Assembly: GCF_907165215.1 (NCBI RefSeq)
Contig: NZ_CAJRAY010000024.1
Coordinates: 24,625 to 88,624, forward strand
Direction of reading: 5' to 3'
Origin: Thermobacillus xylanilyticus
GTDB taxonomy: Bacteria; Bacillota; Bacilli; Paenibacillales; Paenibacillaceae
Length of the DNA: 64,000 bases
Below, piece by piece: positions 8,620-20,369 of the stretch. The notes beneath the pieces were generated by a model. The model saw only the letters and a program-made list of their open reading frames with translations. It had not been told where the DNA came from and did no database searches. How positions within the stretch are numbered: position 1 is the stretch's first letter; each line of letters begins with the position of its first letter. Both the position numbers and the translations under genes were made by a program.

Positions 8620-11061
8620 TTGCGGTCCATTGCCCATATTCGACAAAGTGACGGCAAAATTCAGACGGTTGAAGAACATTCCCATAGTGTCAGGCAGATT
8701 GCAGAGTGGATTGGGGATAAAATTGGAGTCAAACATATTGCGGGACTGGCCGGATTGTTGCATGATGCAGGCAAGTTCAGTGTTAAGTTCGTAAATTACA
8801 TTCTCACCGCTTCCCGGAATCCAGACAATCCTCCCAAGCGCGGGAGCGTGGATCATTCCACTGCAGGCGGTCAACTGCTGGACCGATTTGTAAAGGCCGG
8901 ACCTCGTGATAAGAACCTCTATTTGTTGGCGGAAATTGTCTGTAACGCAATTATCTCTCACCATGCATATCTGCACGATTATATAAGCCCCGAAGCTGAA
9001 TCGCCTTACCTGACGCGCATACAGGAAAAGCATATTGATGATTTGGATGCCATTACGGATGGTTTCCATAAGCTGGTCATGGACAGAGAACATTTCCGTC
9101 AGTATGTGGAATCGGCTGCCCAGGAACTCGCTGTATTCTTGACCAAACCGTCTTCCGAAGACGGCCGAAGCCGACTCATGTTTCTGACGAAATATGTGTT
9201 CAGCGCGTTAATTGATGCAGACCGGACTGACACACGATTATTCGAGGAGAACAAGACTTGGTCGCCGGCAACGGACACAAAAGATTTATTTGCAAATTAC
9301 TACGAAAAACTTCTAATCAAATTATCTGAACTTAATAAGGACTCAGAAGATATATCGCCGGTCAATCACTATCGTCGGTTAATGTCCGATTCTTGTGATA
9401 ACTTCGCAGAGCAGCCTTCGGATATCTATAAGTTATCGATTCCGACCGGAGGCGGCAAGACGTTGGCAAGCTTGCGTTACGGGCTGAAACACGCACTGAA
9501 CCGCCACAAAGAGCGAGTAATCTACATCGTTCCATACACGACCATTATCGAGCAAAATGCAGAAGAAGTCCGGCAAATCCTGCAGGACGATGAGCGGGTG
9601 CTGGAGCATCATTCCAATGTCGTTGATGATCCTGATCATACCTACGACGATGAATGGGCAGATGGATTGGTAAACGTAAATCAGAAATTGAAACTCGCAA
9701 AGGACAACTGGGATGCACCGATTATTTTTACGACGATGGTGCAGTTTCTGAACGTCTTCTATGCGCATGGCAGTCGTAACATCCGAAGGCTCCATAATTT
9801 GTCCCGATCCGTCATTGTGTTCGATGAAGTTCAGAAGGTGCCGGTTCACTGCGTCTCGTTATTTAATCGTGCCTTGAATTTTCTTAAAGATTTCGGTGAT
9901 TCGAGCATTGTTTTGTGCACGGCTACACAACCGGCACTTGATTATGTGGAACATAAGTTGAATATCCCGGCAAAAGCCGATATGATTCCCCGCACGAAAG
10001 ACATTACCTGTGCTTTCAAGCGTGTGAACGTTATTGATCGAGCTTCCCAGGAGACATTCGATACAGAAAAGCTCGCATCCTTCGTCCGCGAACAAGTAGA
10101 GAAGCAGTCCAATGTCCTCGTTATCCTGAACACCAGAACAGTTGTCAAGAAGCTCTATGAACAATTGAAGGAGCTTTTGGCAGACGATGAGTGTTCCATT
10201 TACCATCTCAGTACCTCAATGTGCGCGGCGCATCGTGCTGATAAATTACAGGAAATCCGGAGACGGTTGGAACGGAACGAAAAGCTGGTCTGTGTCAGCA
10301 CCCAACTGATTGAGGCGGGAGTCGATATCAGTTTCAATTGCGTCATCCGATCGCTGGCCGGACTCGACTCCATTGCCCAGGCTGCGGGACGTTGTAATCG
10401 GCACGGAAAGGATCCCCTTCGTCCTGTCTATATCATTGATCATGCTGAGGAGAATTTGGACAGGTTGCCCGAAATCAAGATCGGCAAATCCTTGACTCGC
10501 GCTATGTTGGTTGACATGAAGCGAGATCCTTCAGCATATTGCGGGGATATTTTCTCCGATGCGGCGATCAGCAGGTACTTTGCGGATTTCTATCAGCATT
10601 TTCGGCTTCAGTTGAACTATTTCATTCCGCCGTTGCACAGGGATATGATCAGTCTGCTGATTTCCGATGACGGCCCGGATTCCCTTGTACAAGCATATGT
10701 CAGAAACAAGGGCGGAAGGCCGACGCTTTTCAGCTTGAACAGTATGCGAACGGCGGCCCAGCATTTTCAAGTGATTGACAGCCCGACGACCGCTGTATTG
10801 GTGCCTTATGGTGAGGAAGGAAGTGAGATCATCGCACGTTTCAATGGAGAAACATCCCTTGCCGATCTCTCCAATCTGATGCGCCGCGCTCAACGGTACA
10901 CGGTCAATCTGTACAAGCATGAACTTGACCGACTGACAAAGCATGATGGGGTGATATCGTTAATGGATGGAAAAGTGTATGCGCTTATGGAGACCGCCTA
11001 TAACCACGAGTACGGGGTGAGTCCGGACAATGACGGTGAATGGGGGTTGTACCTGTTGTAG
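8620..11061 (+). CDS. cas3: Cas3 helicase-nuclease, type I-C
   Basis: An 813-residue effector nuclease recruited by Cascade to degrade invading DNA. The N-terminal HD nuclease shows HSHS and LLHDAGKF near residues 20 and 48. The SF2 helicase follows: IPTGGGKT Walker A near 274, DEVQ near 402, CTATQP, STQLIEAGVDIS and the motif VI string QAAGRCNRHG. All key motifs are intact. The TTG at 8620 is preferred because GGAGGTG lies 6 bp before it; the GTG at 8611 falls inside that site. It is first in the cas cluster and is separated from cas5c by a hairpin and a new promoter. Confidence 0.95.
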   Translation: MRSIAHIRQSDGKIQTVEEHSHSVRQIAEWIGDKIGVKHIAGLAGLLHDAGKFSVKFVNYILTASRNPDNPPKRGSVDHSTAGGQLLDRFVKAGPRDKNLYLLAEIVCNAIISHHAYLHDYISPEAESPYLTRIQEKHIDDLDAITDGFHKLVMDREHFRQYVESAAQELAVFLTKPSSEDGRSRLMFLTKYVFSALIDADRTDTRLFEENKTWSPATDTKDLFANYYEKLLIKLSELNKDSEDISPVNHYRRLMSDSCDNFAEQPSDIYKLSIPTGGGKTLASLRYGLKHALNRHKERVIYIVPYTTIIEQNAEEVRQILQDDERVLEHHSNVVDDPDHTYDDEWADGLVNVNQKLKLAKDNWDAPIIFTTMVQFLNVFYAHGSRNIRRLHNLSRSVIVFDEVQKVPVHCVSLFNRALNFLKDFGDSSIVLCTATQPALDYVEHKLNIPAKADMIPRTKDITCAFKRVNVIDRASQETFDTEKLASFVREQVEKQSNVLVILNTRTVVKKLYEQLKELLADDECSIYHLSTSMCAAHRADKLQEIRRRLERNEKLVCVSTQLIEAGVDISFNCVIRSLAGLDSIAQAAGRCNRHGKDPLRPVYIIDHAEENLDRLPEIKIGKSLTRAMLVDMKRDPSAYCGDIFSDAAISRYFADFYQHFRLQLNYFIPPLHRDMISLLISDDGPDSLVQAYVRNKGGRPTLFSLNSMRTAAQHFQVIDSPTTAVLVPYGEEGSEIIARFNGETSLADLSNLMRRAQRYTVNLYKHELDRLTKHDGVISLMDGKVYALMETAYNHEYGVSPDNDGEWGLYLL

Positions 11062-11068
11062 AAAAGCA

Positions 11069-11096
11069 GAGAACCTATCTCACTCGATAGGTTCTC
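11069..11096 (+). terminator. Hairpin between cas3 and cas5c
   Basis: GAGAACCTATC and GATAGGTTCTC form a perfect 11-bp stem with a 6-nt loop 8 bp after the cas3 stop. The following sequence ATTTCAT is only weakly T-rich, so termination may be partial. Confidence 0.6.
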
Positions 11097-11199
11097 ATTT
11101 CATACACCATATTTTTCAATCCGCGTTGCTGAGCAACGACAGTTCATTATAACATACCAGGGGATCTAAAATTTTATTTCATATTATGTATTAAAATAT

Positions 11200-11228
11200 T
11201 TGACCAATTGGGATTGGAATATTATACT
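11200..11228 (+). promoter_or_regulatory. Promoter of the cas5c-8c-7c-4-1-2 operon
   Basis: TTGACC at 11200-11205 and TATACT at 11223-11228 are separated by exactly 17 bp. This places the transcription start near 11235 and shows that the Cascade and adaptation genes need not depend on cas3 transcription. Confidence 0.8.
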
Positions 11229-11234
11229 AGTAAT

Positions 11235-11251
11235 ATATCCAATATTCGACA
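11235..11251. promoter_or_regulatory. Cas-promoter motif, copy 2 (at cas5c start site)
   Basis: ATATCCAATATTCGACA matches the copy upstream of cas3 (8536-8552) at most positions and overlaps the inferred transcription start. A repressor site is plausible but unproven. Confidence 0.4.
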
Positions 11252-11268
11252 ATAAAGGGGGTGATTCC

Positions 11269-11988
11269 ATGCGTAACAGTATCGAGTTCGTCGTGTATGG
11301 TCCTTACGCGCTTTTTACCGATCCCCTGACAAAAATAGGGGGAGAAAAACTGTCGTATCAAGTTCCGACCTACCAAGCACTGAAAGGAATCGCTGAATCA
11401 ATATACTGGAAGCCTTCAATTACGATGTTTGTGGATGAAGTCCGCATCATGAATCCGATTCGTATGGAGTCCAAAGGTGTCCGACCGATTGAGTACGGAG
11501 GCGGAAACACGCTCGCCAACTACACGTATCTTCGGGATGTACGCTACCAAGTCCGAGTTTACTTTGAATTCAACAAACACCGCCCGGATTTGAAAGATGA
11601 CTGGAACGAATTTAAGCACCACAACATCATGAAGCGCTCTCTCAAAGCTGGCGGCAGAAGGGACATTTTCCTCGGAACCCGGGAATGTCAAGGCTATGTG
11701 GAACCTTGTGTATTTGGCGAAGGCGAGGGATTCTACGACAATTACGGCGATATTCATCTGGGCACGATGGTGCACGGCATCAATTACCCTGATGAAACGG
11801 GCCGCAATCAGCTGGAGGTCAGGTTGTGGCAGCCTGTAATGCGCAACGGTGTTATCAAGTTCATCCGTCCCGAAGAGTGCACTCAAGTTCGCGTGCTGTC
11901 TTCGATGGAACCCAAGCATTTCGACAAGAACGCCATGACATCTGTTGACGAGCTGTATGCGCAAAACGATGAGGGGGGGTATTCATGA
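11269..11988 (+). CDS. cas5c: Cas5c (Cas5d), crRNA-processing Cascade subunit
   Basis: A 239-residue RAMP protein. In type I-C systems, which lack Cas6, Cas5 cuts the pre-crRNA repeat and stays bound to the 5' handle. The N-terminus [16 protein letters not shown] and the [10 protein letters not shown] stretch fit the family. A Lys-His pair in EFKHHNIMK could correspond to the catalytic pair described for Bacillus Cas5d. The start at 11269 has AAAGGGGGTG upstream; a longer in-frame extension begins inside the promoter and is rejected. The stop overlaps the cas8c start as ATGA. Confidence 0.95.
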   Translation: MRNSIEFVVYGPYALFTDPLTKIGGEKLSYQVPTYQALKGIAESIYWKPSITMFVDEVRIMNPIRMESKGVRPIEYGGGNTLANYTYLRDVRYQVRVYFEFNKHRPDLKDDWNEFKHHNIMKRSLKAGGRRDIFLGTRECQGYVEPCVFGEGEGFYDNYGDIHLGTMVHGINYPDETGRNQLEVRLWQPVMRNGVIKFIRPEECTQVRVLSSMEPKHFDKNAMTSVDELYAQNDEGGYS

Positions 11989-13901
11989 GCTGGCTTTTGA
12001 ACTTGTATGAGACGTACCAGTCCAATCTGGACCGTGTCGGAAAGATTGAGTTAAAAGCGAATGAGCAGTCATTCATGCTCCTTCCGATTTCGCATACGAC
12101 ACAGACTGCGCATATTGAAGTCCGGGTTACGGAAGACGGTGAATTCCACTCGGCTGAGGTCGTGGACAAGGGGAGTGCAAGTACTGTCATTCCCACAACA
12201 GAAGAATCCGCCAGTCGGACCAGTGGAGTGGTCGCCTATCCCCTTCACGACAAACTGGGCTATGTCGCAGGAGACTATGCAGATTACGGCGGTTCCAGAA
12301 GAAATGAGGAGCAATATGCCGCCTATATCCAGCAGCTGCAGGACTGGGCGTCATCGTCTCATGCATCATCCAAGGTCAAAAGCATTTATACTTACTTGAG
12401 CAAACGTACCTTAATCCGTGATCTGGTCCGAGAACGCGTCCTGTTCCTTGATGAGAATCAACGTCTCATTGAGAAATGGGATGATCGCGCGGAACGTCTG
12501 TACGGCGAAAAGCCACCGCTATTCTCCGTACTTGTCGGTGAAGTAGAGAGCGCTTTTGTCCGGTTTACGGTAAGATCGGCTGACAGGCAGTTGCTCCCGG
12601 TGTGGGAAGACCCTGAAATGTATGACTCGTTCATTCGTTACTACAACGACAAGCTGGGCGACGTGGACCTGTGCTATGTAACGGGACAACGTCTGCCGAT
12701 CACTGAGCGCCATGCGAACAAAATCCGTAATGCTGCGGATAAAGCGAAATTAATCTCGGCCAACGATACGAGCGGATTCACGTTCAGGGGCAGATTCAGG
12801 GAAAGCCGCAACGCGGCCAGCATCAGCTATGAAGTTTCCCAGAAAGCGCACAATGCGTTGAAATGGTTAATCAACCGACAAGGCAAGATCATCGGCCAGC
12901 GTGTGTTTCTCGTCTGGGGGAACGATGCAATTCAGATGCCGCCACCGGAAGATGATTTCTACAGTATAGATCCCAGACCGGCGGAGCAGAAGATCATCTC
13001 GGAAGTGCATACGGATTTTGCACGCGAAGTCGCCAAAGCGCTCGACGGTTATCGCAATCGCATCACAGGTTCGAAAGAGACCAACGTCAACATTATGATC
13101 CTCGATTCTGCCACAACGGGGCGGATGGCAGTTCTGTATTACCGAAACATGGACAAGGAGTTGTATTTGGACAGGCTGGCGGAATGGCATTCAACCTGTA
13201 TGTGGCTTCATCAATACCGAAAAGACGAAGCGGGAAATTGGGTGAAATTCTTCGGCGCGCCCGCCACGAGAGATATCGCCTATGCGGCATACGGCAGCAG
13301 GGTGAAAGATGAGCTGGTTAAAGGCCTCATCGAGCGCATGATTCCATGCATCGTGGACGGGCGGAGAATTCCCCGGGATATTCTCGACAGCGTATTCCGC
13401 CGCGCCTCCAGTCCGGTGTCCATGGAACCCTGGGAGTGGGAGAAGACGCTCAGCATCGCTTGTGCGCTCATCAATCGGGAATATAAAGGAGGGTTCAACG
13501 TGGGGCTCAACGAGAGTCTGAATGACAGGGATTATCTGTTCGGCAGGCTGTTGGCTGTTGCGGATGTGTTCGAAAGGGCCGCTCTGGAAGACAACCGTGC
13601 GACTAACGCCATCCGCTATATGAATGCATTTGCACGCCATCCTGCCAGGACATGGTCCACCATTTATTCGGCACTTCAGCCTCATATGACAAAACTTGGT
13701 GTGAAAGCAACCTATTGGACGAAGATCATCGATGAAGTGGCATCCCGGATTCCGGTGGAGGAGTTCAACAACAAGCCATTGTCCCATTTGTATCTGCTCG
13801 GATTCTACAGTCAGCGCCATGCCTTGTATCAGAAGAAAAAAGAAAATGAGTCGGATTATTCGGAAAATAATCAAGGAGTGATGAACGATGACAACGCTTG
13901 A
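11985..13901 (+). CDS. cas8c: Cas8c (Csd1), large Cascade subunit
   Basis: A 638-residue protein, the large subunit that recognises the PAM and helps open target DNA. It starts at the overlapping ATGA after cas5c and overlaps cas7c by 14 bp, the normal I-C order. The N-terminal [15 protein letters not shown] and the central [12 protein letters not shown] are Csd1-like. The C-terminal 133 residues are probably also made separately as Cas11c from an internal GTG at 13500 with its own strong ribosome site. No frameshift is seen. Confidence 0.95.
   Translation: MSWLLNLYETYQSNLDRVGKIELKANEQSFMLLPISHTTQTAHIEVRVTEDGEFHSAEVVDKGSASTVIPTTEESASRTSGVVAYPLHDKLGYVAGDYADYGGSRRNEEQYAAYIQQLQDWASSSHASSKVKSIYTYLSKRTLIRDLVRERVLFLDENQRLIEKWDDRAERLYGEKPPLFSVLVGEVESAFVRFTVRSADRQLLPVWEDPEMYDSFIRYYNDKLGDVDLCYVTGQRLPITERHANKIRNAADKAKLISANDTSGFTFRGRFRESRNAASISYEVSQKAHNALKWLINRQGKIIGQRVFLVWGNDAIQMPPPEDDFYSIDPRPAEQKIISEVHTDFAREVAKALDGYRNRITGSKETNVNIMILDSATTGRMAVLYYRNMDKELYLDRLAEWHSTCMWLHQYRKDEAGNWVKFFGAPATRDIAYAAYGSRVKDELVKGLIERMIPCIVDGRRIPRDILDSVFRRASSPVSMEPWEWEKTLSIACALINREYKGGFNVGLNESLNDRDYLFGRLLAVADVFERAALEDNRATNAIRYMNAFARHPARTWSTIYSALQPHMTKLGVKATYWTKIIDEVASRIPVEEFNNKPLSHLYLLGFYSQRHALYQKKKENESDYSENNQGVMNDDNA
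13500..13901 (+). CDS. cas11c: Cas11c small subunit from an internal start in cas8c
   Basis: AAAGGAGG at 13485-13492 lies 7 bp before an in-frame GTG at 13500, a near-perfect translation start deep inside cas8c. The product would be a 133-residue helical protein beginning [18 protein letters not shown]. Internally initiated Cas11c is established for type I-C Cascade, where it forms the belly filament that contacts the non-target strand. Both the size and the C-terminal position fit. The site is seen directly; expression is inferred. Gene finders that allow one start per frame would miss it. Confidence 0.78.
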   Translation: MGLNESLNDRDYLFGRLLAVADVFERAALEDNRATNAIRYMNAFARHPARTWSTIYSALQPHMTKLGVKATYWTKIIDEVASRIPVEEFNNKPLSHLYLLGFYSQRHALYQKKKENESDYSENNQGVMNDDNA

Positions 13902-14739
13902 TCACAAAATTGATTTCGCTGTCGTCCTGTCGGTGACAAAAGCAAATCCGAATGGCGACCCTCTTAACGGAAATCGACCGCGCCAAAACTACGACGGGCA
14001 TGGTGAGATTTCAGACGTAGCTCTGAAACGCAAGATTCGCAATCGGCTGCAAGATATGGGAGAGTCCATCTTTGTTCAGTCCAATGACCGGAACGTAGAC
14101 GGATTCACCAGTCTGAGAGAGCGGGCAGAATCGGTCGAAGAACTGGCCAAGCTGATGAAATCGAAGAAACCGTCGCCTGATGAATTCGCCGCAATTGCAT
14201 GCGCGAAGTGGATTGATGTTCGCAGTTTCGGCCAGGTGTTCGCATTTAAAGGGGACAGCGTGTCCATCGGTATCCGCGGACCGGTCTCCATCCATGCGGC
14301 AACAAGCATTGACCCCATCGATATTACCAGCATTCAGATTACCAAGAGCGTCAATTCCGAACCCGGCACGGCCAGAGGATCTGACACGATGGGGATGAAG
14401 CATCGTGTGGATTCCGGAGTCTACGTGTTCTACGGAAGCATCAACCCGCAATTGGCGGAGAAGACCGGATTCTCCAACGAAGACGCGGAGAAGATCAAGC
14501 AAGCCCTCGCGACACTGTTCGAGAATGACGCTTCGTCTGCACGGCCGGAGGGCAGCATGGAAGTTCATCATGTGTACTGGTGGGCGCATCGTTCCAAATT
14601 GGGGCAATATTCATCGGCGAAAGTGCATCGTTCGTTGATAGTGGAAAGACGTGTCGCTGAGCCGAAATCATTCAATGATTACGAGTTTATTATACAGCCG
14701 CTTGATGGGTTGGAAGTGGAGATCATTGATGGTCGGTGA
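13888..14739 (+). CDS. cas7c: Cas7c (Csd2), Cascade backbone subunit
   Basis: A 283-residue RAMP protein that polymerises along the crRNA spacer. The N-terminus HKIDFAVVLSVTKANPNGDPLNGNRPR is the Csd2/Csh2 signature, and AAIACAKWIDVRSFGQVFAF is typical of the family. It starts 14 bp before the cas8c stop, after AAGGAGTG, and overlaps cas4 by 11 bp, consistent with translational coupling. Confidence 0.96.
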   Translation: MTTLDHKIDFAVVLSVTKANPNGDPLNGNRPRQNYDGHGEISDVALKRKIRNRLQDMGESIFVQSNDRNVDGFTSLRERAESVEELAKLMKSKKPSPDEFAAIACAKWIDVRSFGQVFAFKGDSVSIGIRGPVSIHAATSIDPIDITSIQITKSVNSEPGTARGSDTMGMKHRVDSGVYVFYGSINPQLAEKTGFSNEDAEKIKQALATLFENDASSARPEGSMEVHHVYWWAHRSKLGQYSSAKVHRSLIVERRVAEPKSFNDYEFIIQPLDGLEVEIIDGR

Positions 14740-15418
14740 CGAAGAAGACTATTTGATGCTTTCCGGAATACAGCATTTCTCTTTTTGCAAACGTCAATGG
14801 GCACTCATCCACATCGAACAACAATGGGCGGACAATGTGCTGACTTTTGAAGGCCAGCTGTTGCATGAAAAAGCGGATGATCCATTGATCAAAGAATCTC
14901 GCGGCGACAGGATCATCTCACGTGCGGTACCGCTTGTATCCCACAGGCTGCGCGTTTATGGGGTAGCGGATGTAGTGGAGTTCCATCGTTGTGATGAAGG
15001 GGAGGGAGGGATTTCCCTCCCCTTGCGCAAGGGGAGATGGAAGCCATATCCTGTTGAATACAAACGCGGAAAACCCAAACCGGATGCTTATGATGAGTTG
15101 CAGTTGTGTGTTCAGGCCATGTGTCTGGAAGAGATGTTTGAAGCACACATTCCGGAAGGCGCTTTGTATTATGGTGAGATTGAACATCGTGTACGTGTTG
15201 AATTCCATCATGATCTTCGTAATCAAGCGGCATTGCTGTTGAATGAAATGCATGAGTTATTTCGCGAAGGCAGTACGCCTGAAGCAGTAATGGCTCCAAA
15301 ATGCTCGCGGTGCTCGCTGATTGAAATTTGCCAGCCTAAGTTAGCAGGCAAACGGGCAAGCGAGTATATGCGACGGTATATGACTGCTGTCGAGAAAGAA
15401 GGCATCGGTCATGCGTAA
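14729..15418 (+). CDS. cas4: Cas4 exonuclease, adaptation factor
   Basis: A 229-residue RecB-family nuclease with an iron-sulfur cluster that trims prespacers and sets PAM and orientation during spacer capture. It shows the N-terminal Cys in FCKRQW, the nuclease motif YPVEYKRGK and three C-terminal cysteines in KCSRCSLIEIC. The start at 14729 follows GGAAGTGGAG; the longer in-frame ORF from 14651 lies inside cas7c and is rejected. It overlaps cas1 by 8 bp. Confidence 0.95.
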   Translation: MVGDEEDYLMLSGIQHFSFCKRQWALIHIEQQWADNVLTFEGQLLHEKADDPLIKESRGDRIISRAVPLVSHRLRVYGVADVVEFHRCDEGEGGISLPLRKGRWKPYPVEYKRGKPKPDAYDELQLCVQAMCLEEMFEAHIPEGALYYGEIEHRVRVEFHHDLRNQAALLLNEMHELFREGSTPEAVMAPKCSRCSLIEICQPKLAGKRASEYMRRYMTAVEKEGIGHA

Positions 15419-16433
15419 GTTGTTGAATACGTTATACGTGACCAACCCAAACAGTTATCTCGCCCGCGACGGAGAAAATGTTGTTGTAAGAGTGGATGAT
15501 CGCCCTGTAGGCCGTGTGCCTATCCATAACCTGGAGTCCATCATCACGTTCGGATACACGGGGGCAAGTCCGGCGTTGATCCACCTATGTGCCGAGCGCG
15601 GGGTTTCTTTATCATTTCATCGAGAGAACGGGCAGTTTATTGCCCGTGTGCAGGGGCCGGTCAAAGGCAACGTTTTGTTGAGAAGGAAACAATACAAAAT
15701 GGCGGACGGCAGTGAAGCCGTGGAAGTTGCCAGAAGCATCATATTTGCCAAAGTGGCAAATTCCAGAGCGATCTTGAACCGTGGCCTTCGAGATCATGCA
15801 GAAGTTATAGACTCGAGTAAGGTCAGACAAGAGTCTGAATTATTGAAGAGATATCTGGGTGTTGTCATGAAGCTTGGCACACTTGATGATATCCGCGGAC
15901 TGGAAGGCGATGCCGCGAGAAGATATTTTCGGGCTTTGGATGAACTCATACTGGTAAATAAAGATGCCTTCTATATTCGCACCAGAAGTCGGAGACCGCC
16001 GTTGGACCGAATGAATGCCATGTTATCGTTCATGTATGGCATTTTACGCAATGAAGTCCAGTCAGCTTTGGAATCCGTGGGCCTTGATCCACAGGTAGGT
16101 TTCTTGCATCGAGATCGTCCTGGCAGACCAAGTCTGGCCCTGGATATGATGGAAGAACTGCGCGGGTATCTGGTTGACCGATTAATCTTGAGTATGGTTA
16201 ATCGCAGACAGATTGATCCGAATCAGTTCATACAGAAAGAAAACGGCGCATTTCTGTTAAAACCTGCGCTCCGAAAAGAACTGATCGCTGCTTGGCAGAA
16301 ACGTAAACAAGATGAAATTACCCATCCTTTCTTGGACGAGAAGATATCCGTGGGGTTATTGCCTTATGCTCAAGCGTTGCTGCTGGCAAGGTATATTCGA
16401 GGTGATCTTGATGCGTACCCGCCTTTTCTGTAG
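15411..16433 (+). CDS. cas1: Cas1 integrase, type I-C
   Basis: A 340-residue metal-dependent integrase which, with Cas2, inserts new spacers next to the leader. It has the N-terminal beta domain (LLNTLYVTNPNSYLARDG) and a helical catalytic domain. The helical part includes LLKRYLGVVMKLGTL, DRMNAMLSFMYGIL and DRPGRPSLALDMMEELR, which hold the Glu, His and Asp metal ligands. It starts at ATG overlapping cas4. Length is normal and no disruption is seen. Confidence 0.96.
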   Translation: MRKLLNTLYVTNPNSYLARDGENVVVRVDDRPVGRVPIHNLESIITFGYTGASPALIHLCAERGVSLSFHRENGQFIARVQGPVKGNVLLRRKQYKMADGSEAVEVARSIIFAKVANSRAILNRGLRDHAEVIDSSKVRQESELLKRYLGVVMKLGTLDDIRGLEGDAARRYFRALDELILVNKDAFYIRTRSRRPPLDRMNAMLSFMYGILRNEVQSALESVGLDPQVGFLHRDRPGRPSLALDMMEELRGYLVDRLILSMVNRRQIDPNQFIQKENGAFLLKPALRKELIAAWQKRKQDEITHPFLDEKISVGLLPYAQALLLARYIRGDLDAYPPFL

Positions 16434-16454
16434 AAGTAGGGTGGTGGAGTTCGA

Positions 16455-16748
16455 TTGCTTGTACTTGTAACTTACGATGTGGAGACATCGACAACTGATG
16501 GTAAACGGCGTCTTCGTGAAGTAGCGAAAATCTGTGTAAACTACGGGCAACGTGTGCAAAACTCGGTGTTTGAGTGTTTGGTTGACCCGGTGCAATTCAA
16601 ACAGTTGAAGGCCAGATTGGTGAAGGTAATCGATGAGGAGCGTGACAGCTTAAGGTTTTACTTGCTCGGGAGCAAATGGAAAAGAAGGGTGGAGCATATC
16701 GGCGCAAAACCAGGTTATGATCCGGAAGGCTTGTTATTGTTTGAATGA
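16455..16748 (+). CDS. cas2: Cas2, spacer-acquisition subunit
   Basis: A 97-residue ferredoxin-fold protein, structural partner of Cas1. MLVLVTYDVETST matches the conserved N-terminus, and RFYLLGSKWKRRVEHIG the C-terminal part. The start is TTG at 16455 with GGTGGAG upstream. It is the last gene of the cas operon; the leader of array 2 begins immediately at its stop codon. Confidence 0.95.
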   Translation: MLVLVTYDVETSTTDGKRRLREVAKICVNYGQRVQNSVFECLVDPVQFKQLKARLVKVIDEERDSLRFYLLGSKWKRRVEHIGAKPGYDPEGLLLFE

Positions 16749-16917
16749 GTGCGAACCCCAAGCAAACATAAAATGCCTGGGAGGTTCGCGTATCAATTGA
16801 ATTCAAGGTTTTCGTGAAATAGATCAGATTGAGTTATAATTTTTACGGGTTATTGAAGCAGGGTTCGCGAAAATAGCTCGCTAAAGCCTTGCGATTCATG
16901 GCTTCGCAGTTAATACT
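16749..16917 (+). promoter_or_regulatory. Leader of CRISPR array 2
   Basis: It contains TGCGAACCCC at 16750-16759 and GAGGTTCGCG at 16781-16790, a 21-bp-spaced inverted repeat closely matching leader 1, including the inner AAGC..ACATAAAAT string. A further GTTCGCGAAAA lies at 16863-16873, about 55 bp before the first repeat. The dyad ends 127 bp before the repeat, against 126 bp in leader 1. TATAAT at 16835-16840 is a candidate -10 box for pre-crRNA transcription. Confidence 0.7.
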
Positions 16918-19880
<2,963 letters not shown>

Positions 19881-20000
19881 TGGCCAATCGCGACGGTGAG
19901 AAGCTGGTGTTTAGAGCCTATCCGAAAACCATTATAAGCAAGTAGGAAAACGGTGGAACATGTCGAATTCCTTCAAGAGAAGCACTTGGAGGAGATCGTC

Positions 20001-20369
20001 ATGGCAAATGCACCGAAGCAACTCTTTTCGATTCCCGATGAACTGTGGGAGAAAATCCAACCTTTGCTACCGGAGGAACCGCCAAAACCGAAGGGCGGTC
20101 GTCCGCGCATGGATGATCGTCAGGCGATGACGGCGATTTTTTACGTGCTCCGCACGGGCATCCAGTGGAAAGCGTTGCCCCGTCAAATGGGGGCCGCCAG
20201 TACGGTGCATGACCGCTTTCAATATTGGCAGGAACAAGGCGTATTCAAACGGATGTGGGAGGCCGGGTTGCAAGCGTACGACGAGGCCAAAGGAATCGAA
20301 TGGACCTGGCAAGCGGTGGACGGAGCCATGACCAAGGCTCCGCTTGGGGGAAAAAAAGACGGGTCCTAA
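20001..20369 (+). CDS. IS5-family transposase, N-terminal frame
   Basis: A 122-residue frame with the DUF4096-type N-terminal domain (LFSIPDELWEKIQPLLPEE, then GRPRMDDRQAMTAIFYVLRTG) and the first catalytic Asp in QAVDGAMTKAP. The start ATG at 20001 follows TTGGAGGAG. It stops at 20369, after a run of five G and seven A at 20346-20357 where the reading frame shifts. One nucleotide fewer in that run would join it to the second frame, giving the usual APLGG-KTGPNPTDRG sequence. Either slippage gives full-length transposase or the element is inactive. Confidence 0.85.
   Translation: MANAPKQLFSIPDELWEKIQPLLPEEPPKPKGGRPRMDDRQAMTAIFYVLRTGIQWKALPRQMGAASTVHDRFQYWQEQGVFKRMWEAGLQAYDEAKGIEWTWQAVDGAMTKAPLGGKKDGS

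Noticed and set aside
11200-11268. TTG start giving Cas5c 23 extra residues
   Set aside because: The TTG is the -35 box of the operon promoter, and the ATG at 11269 has a strong ribosome site.
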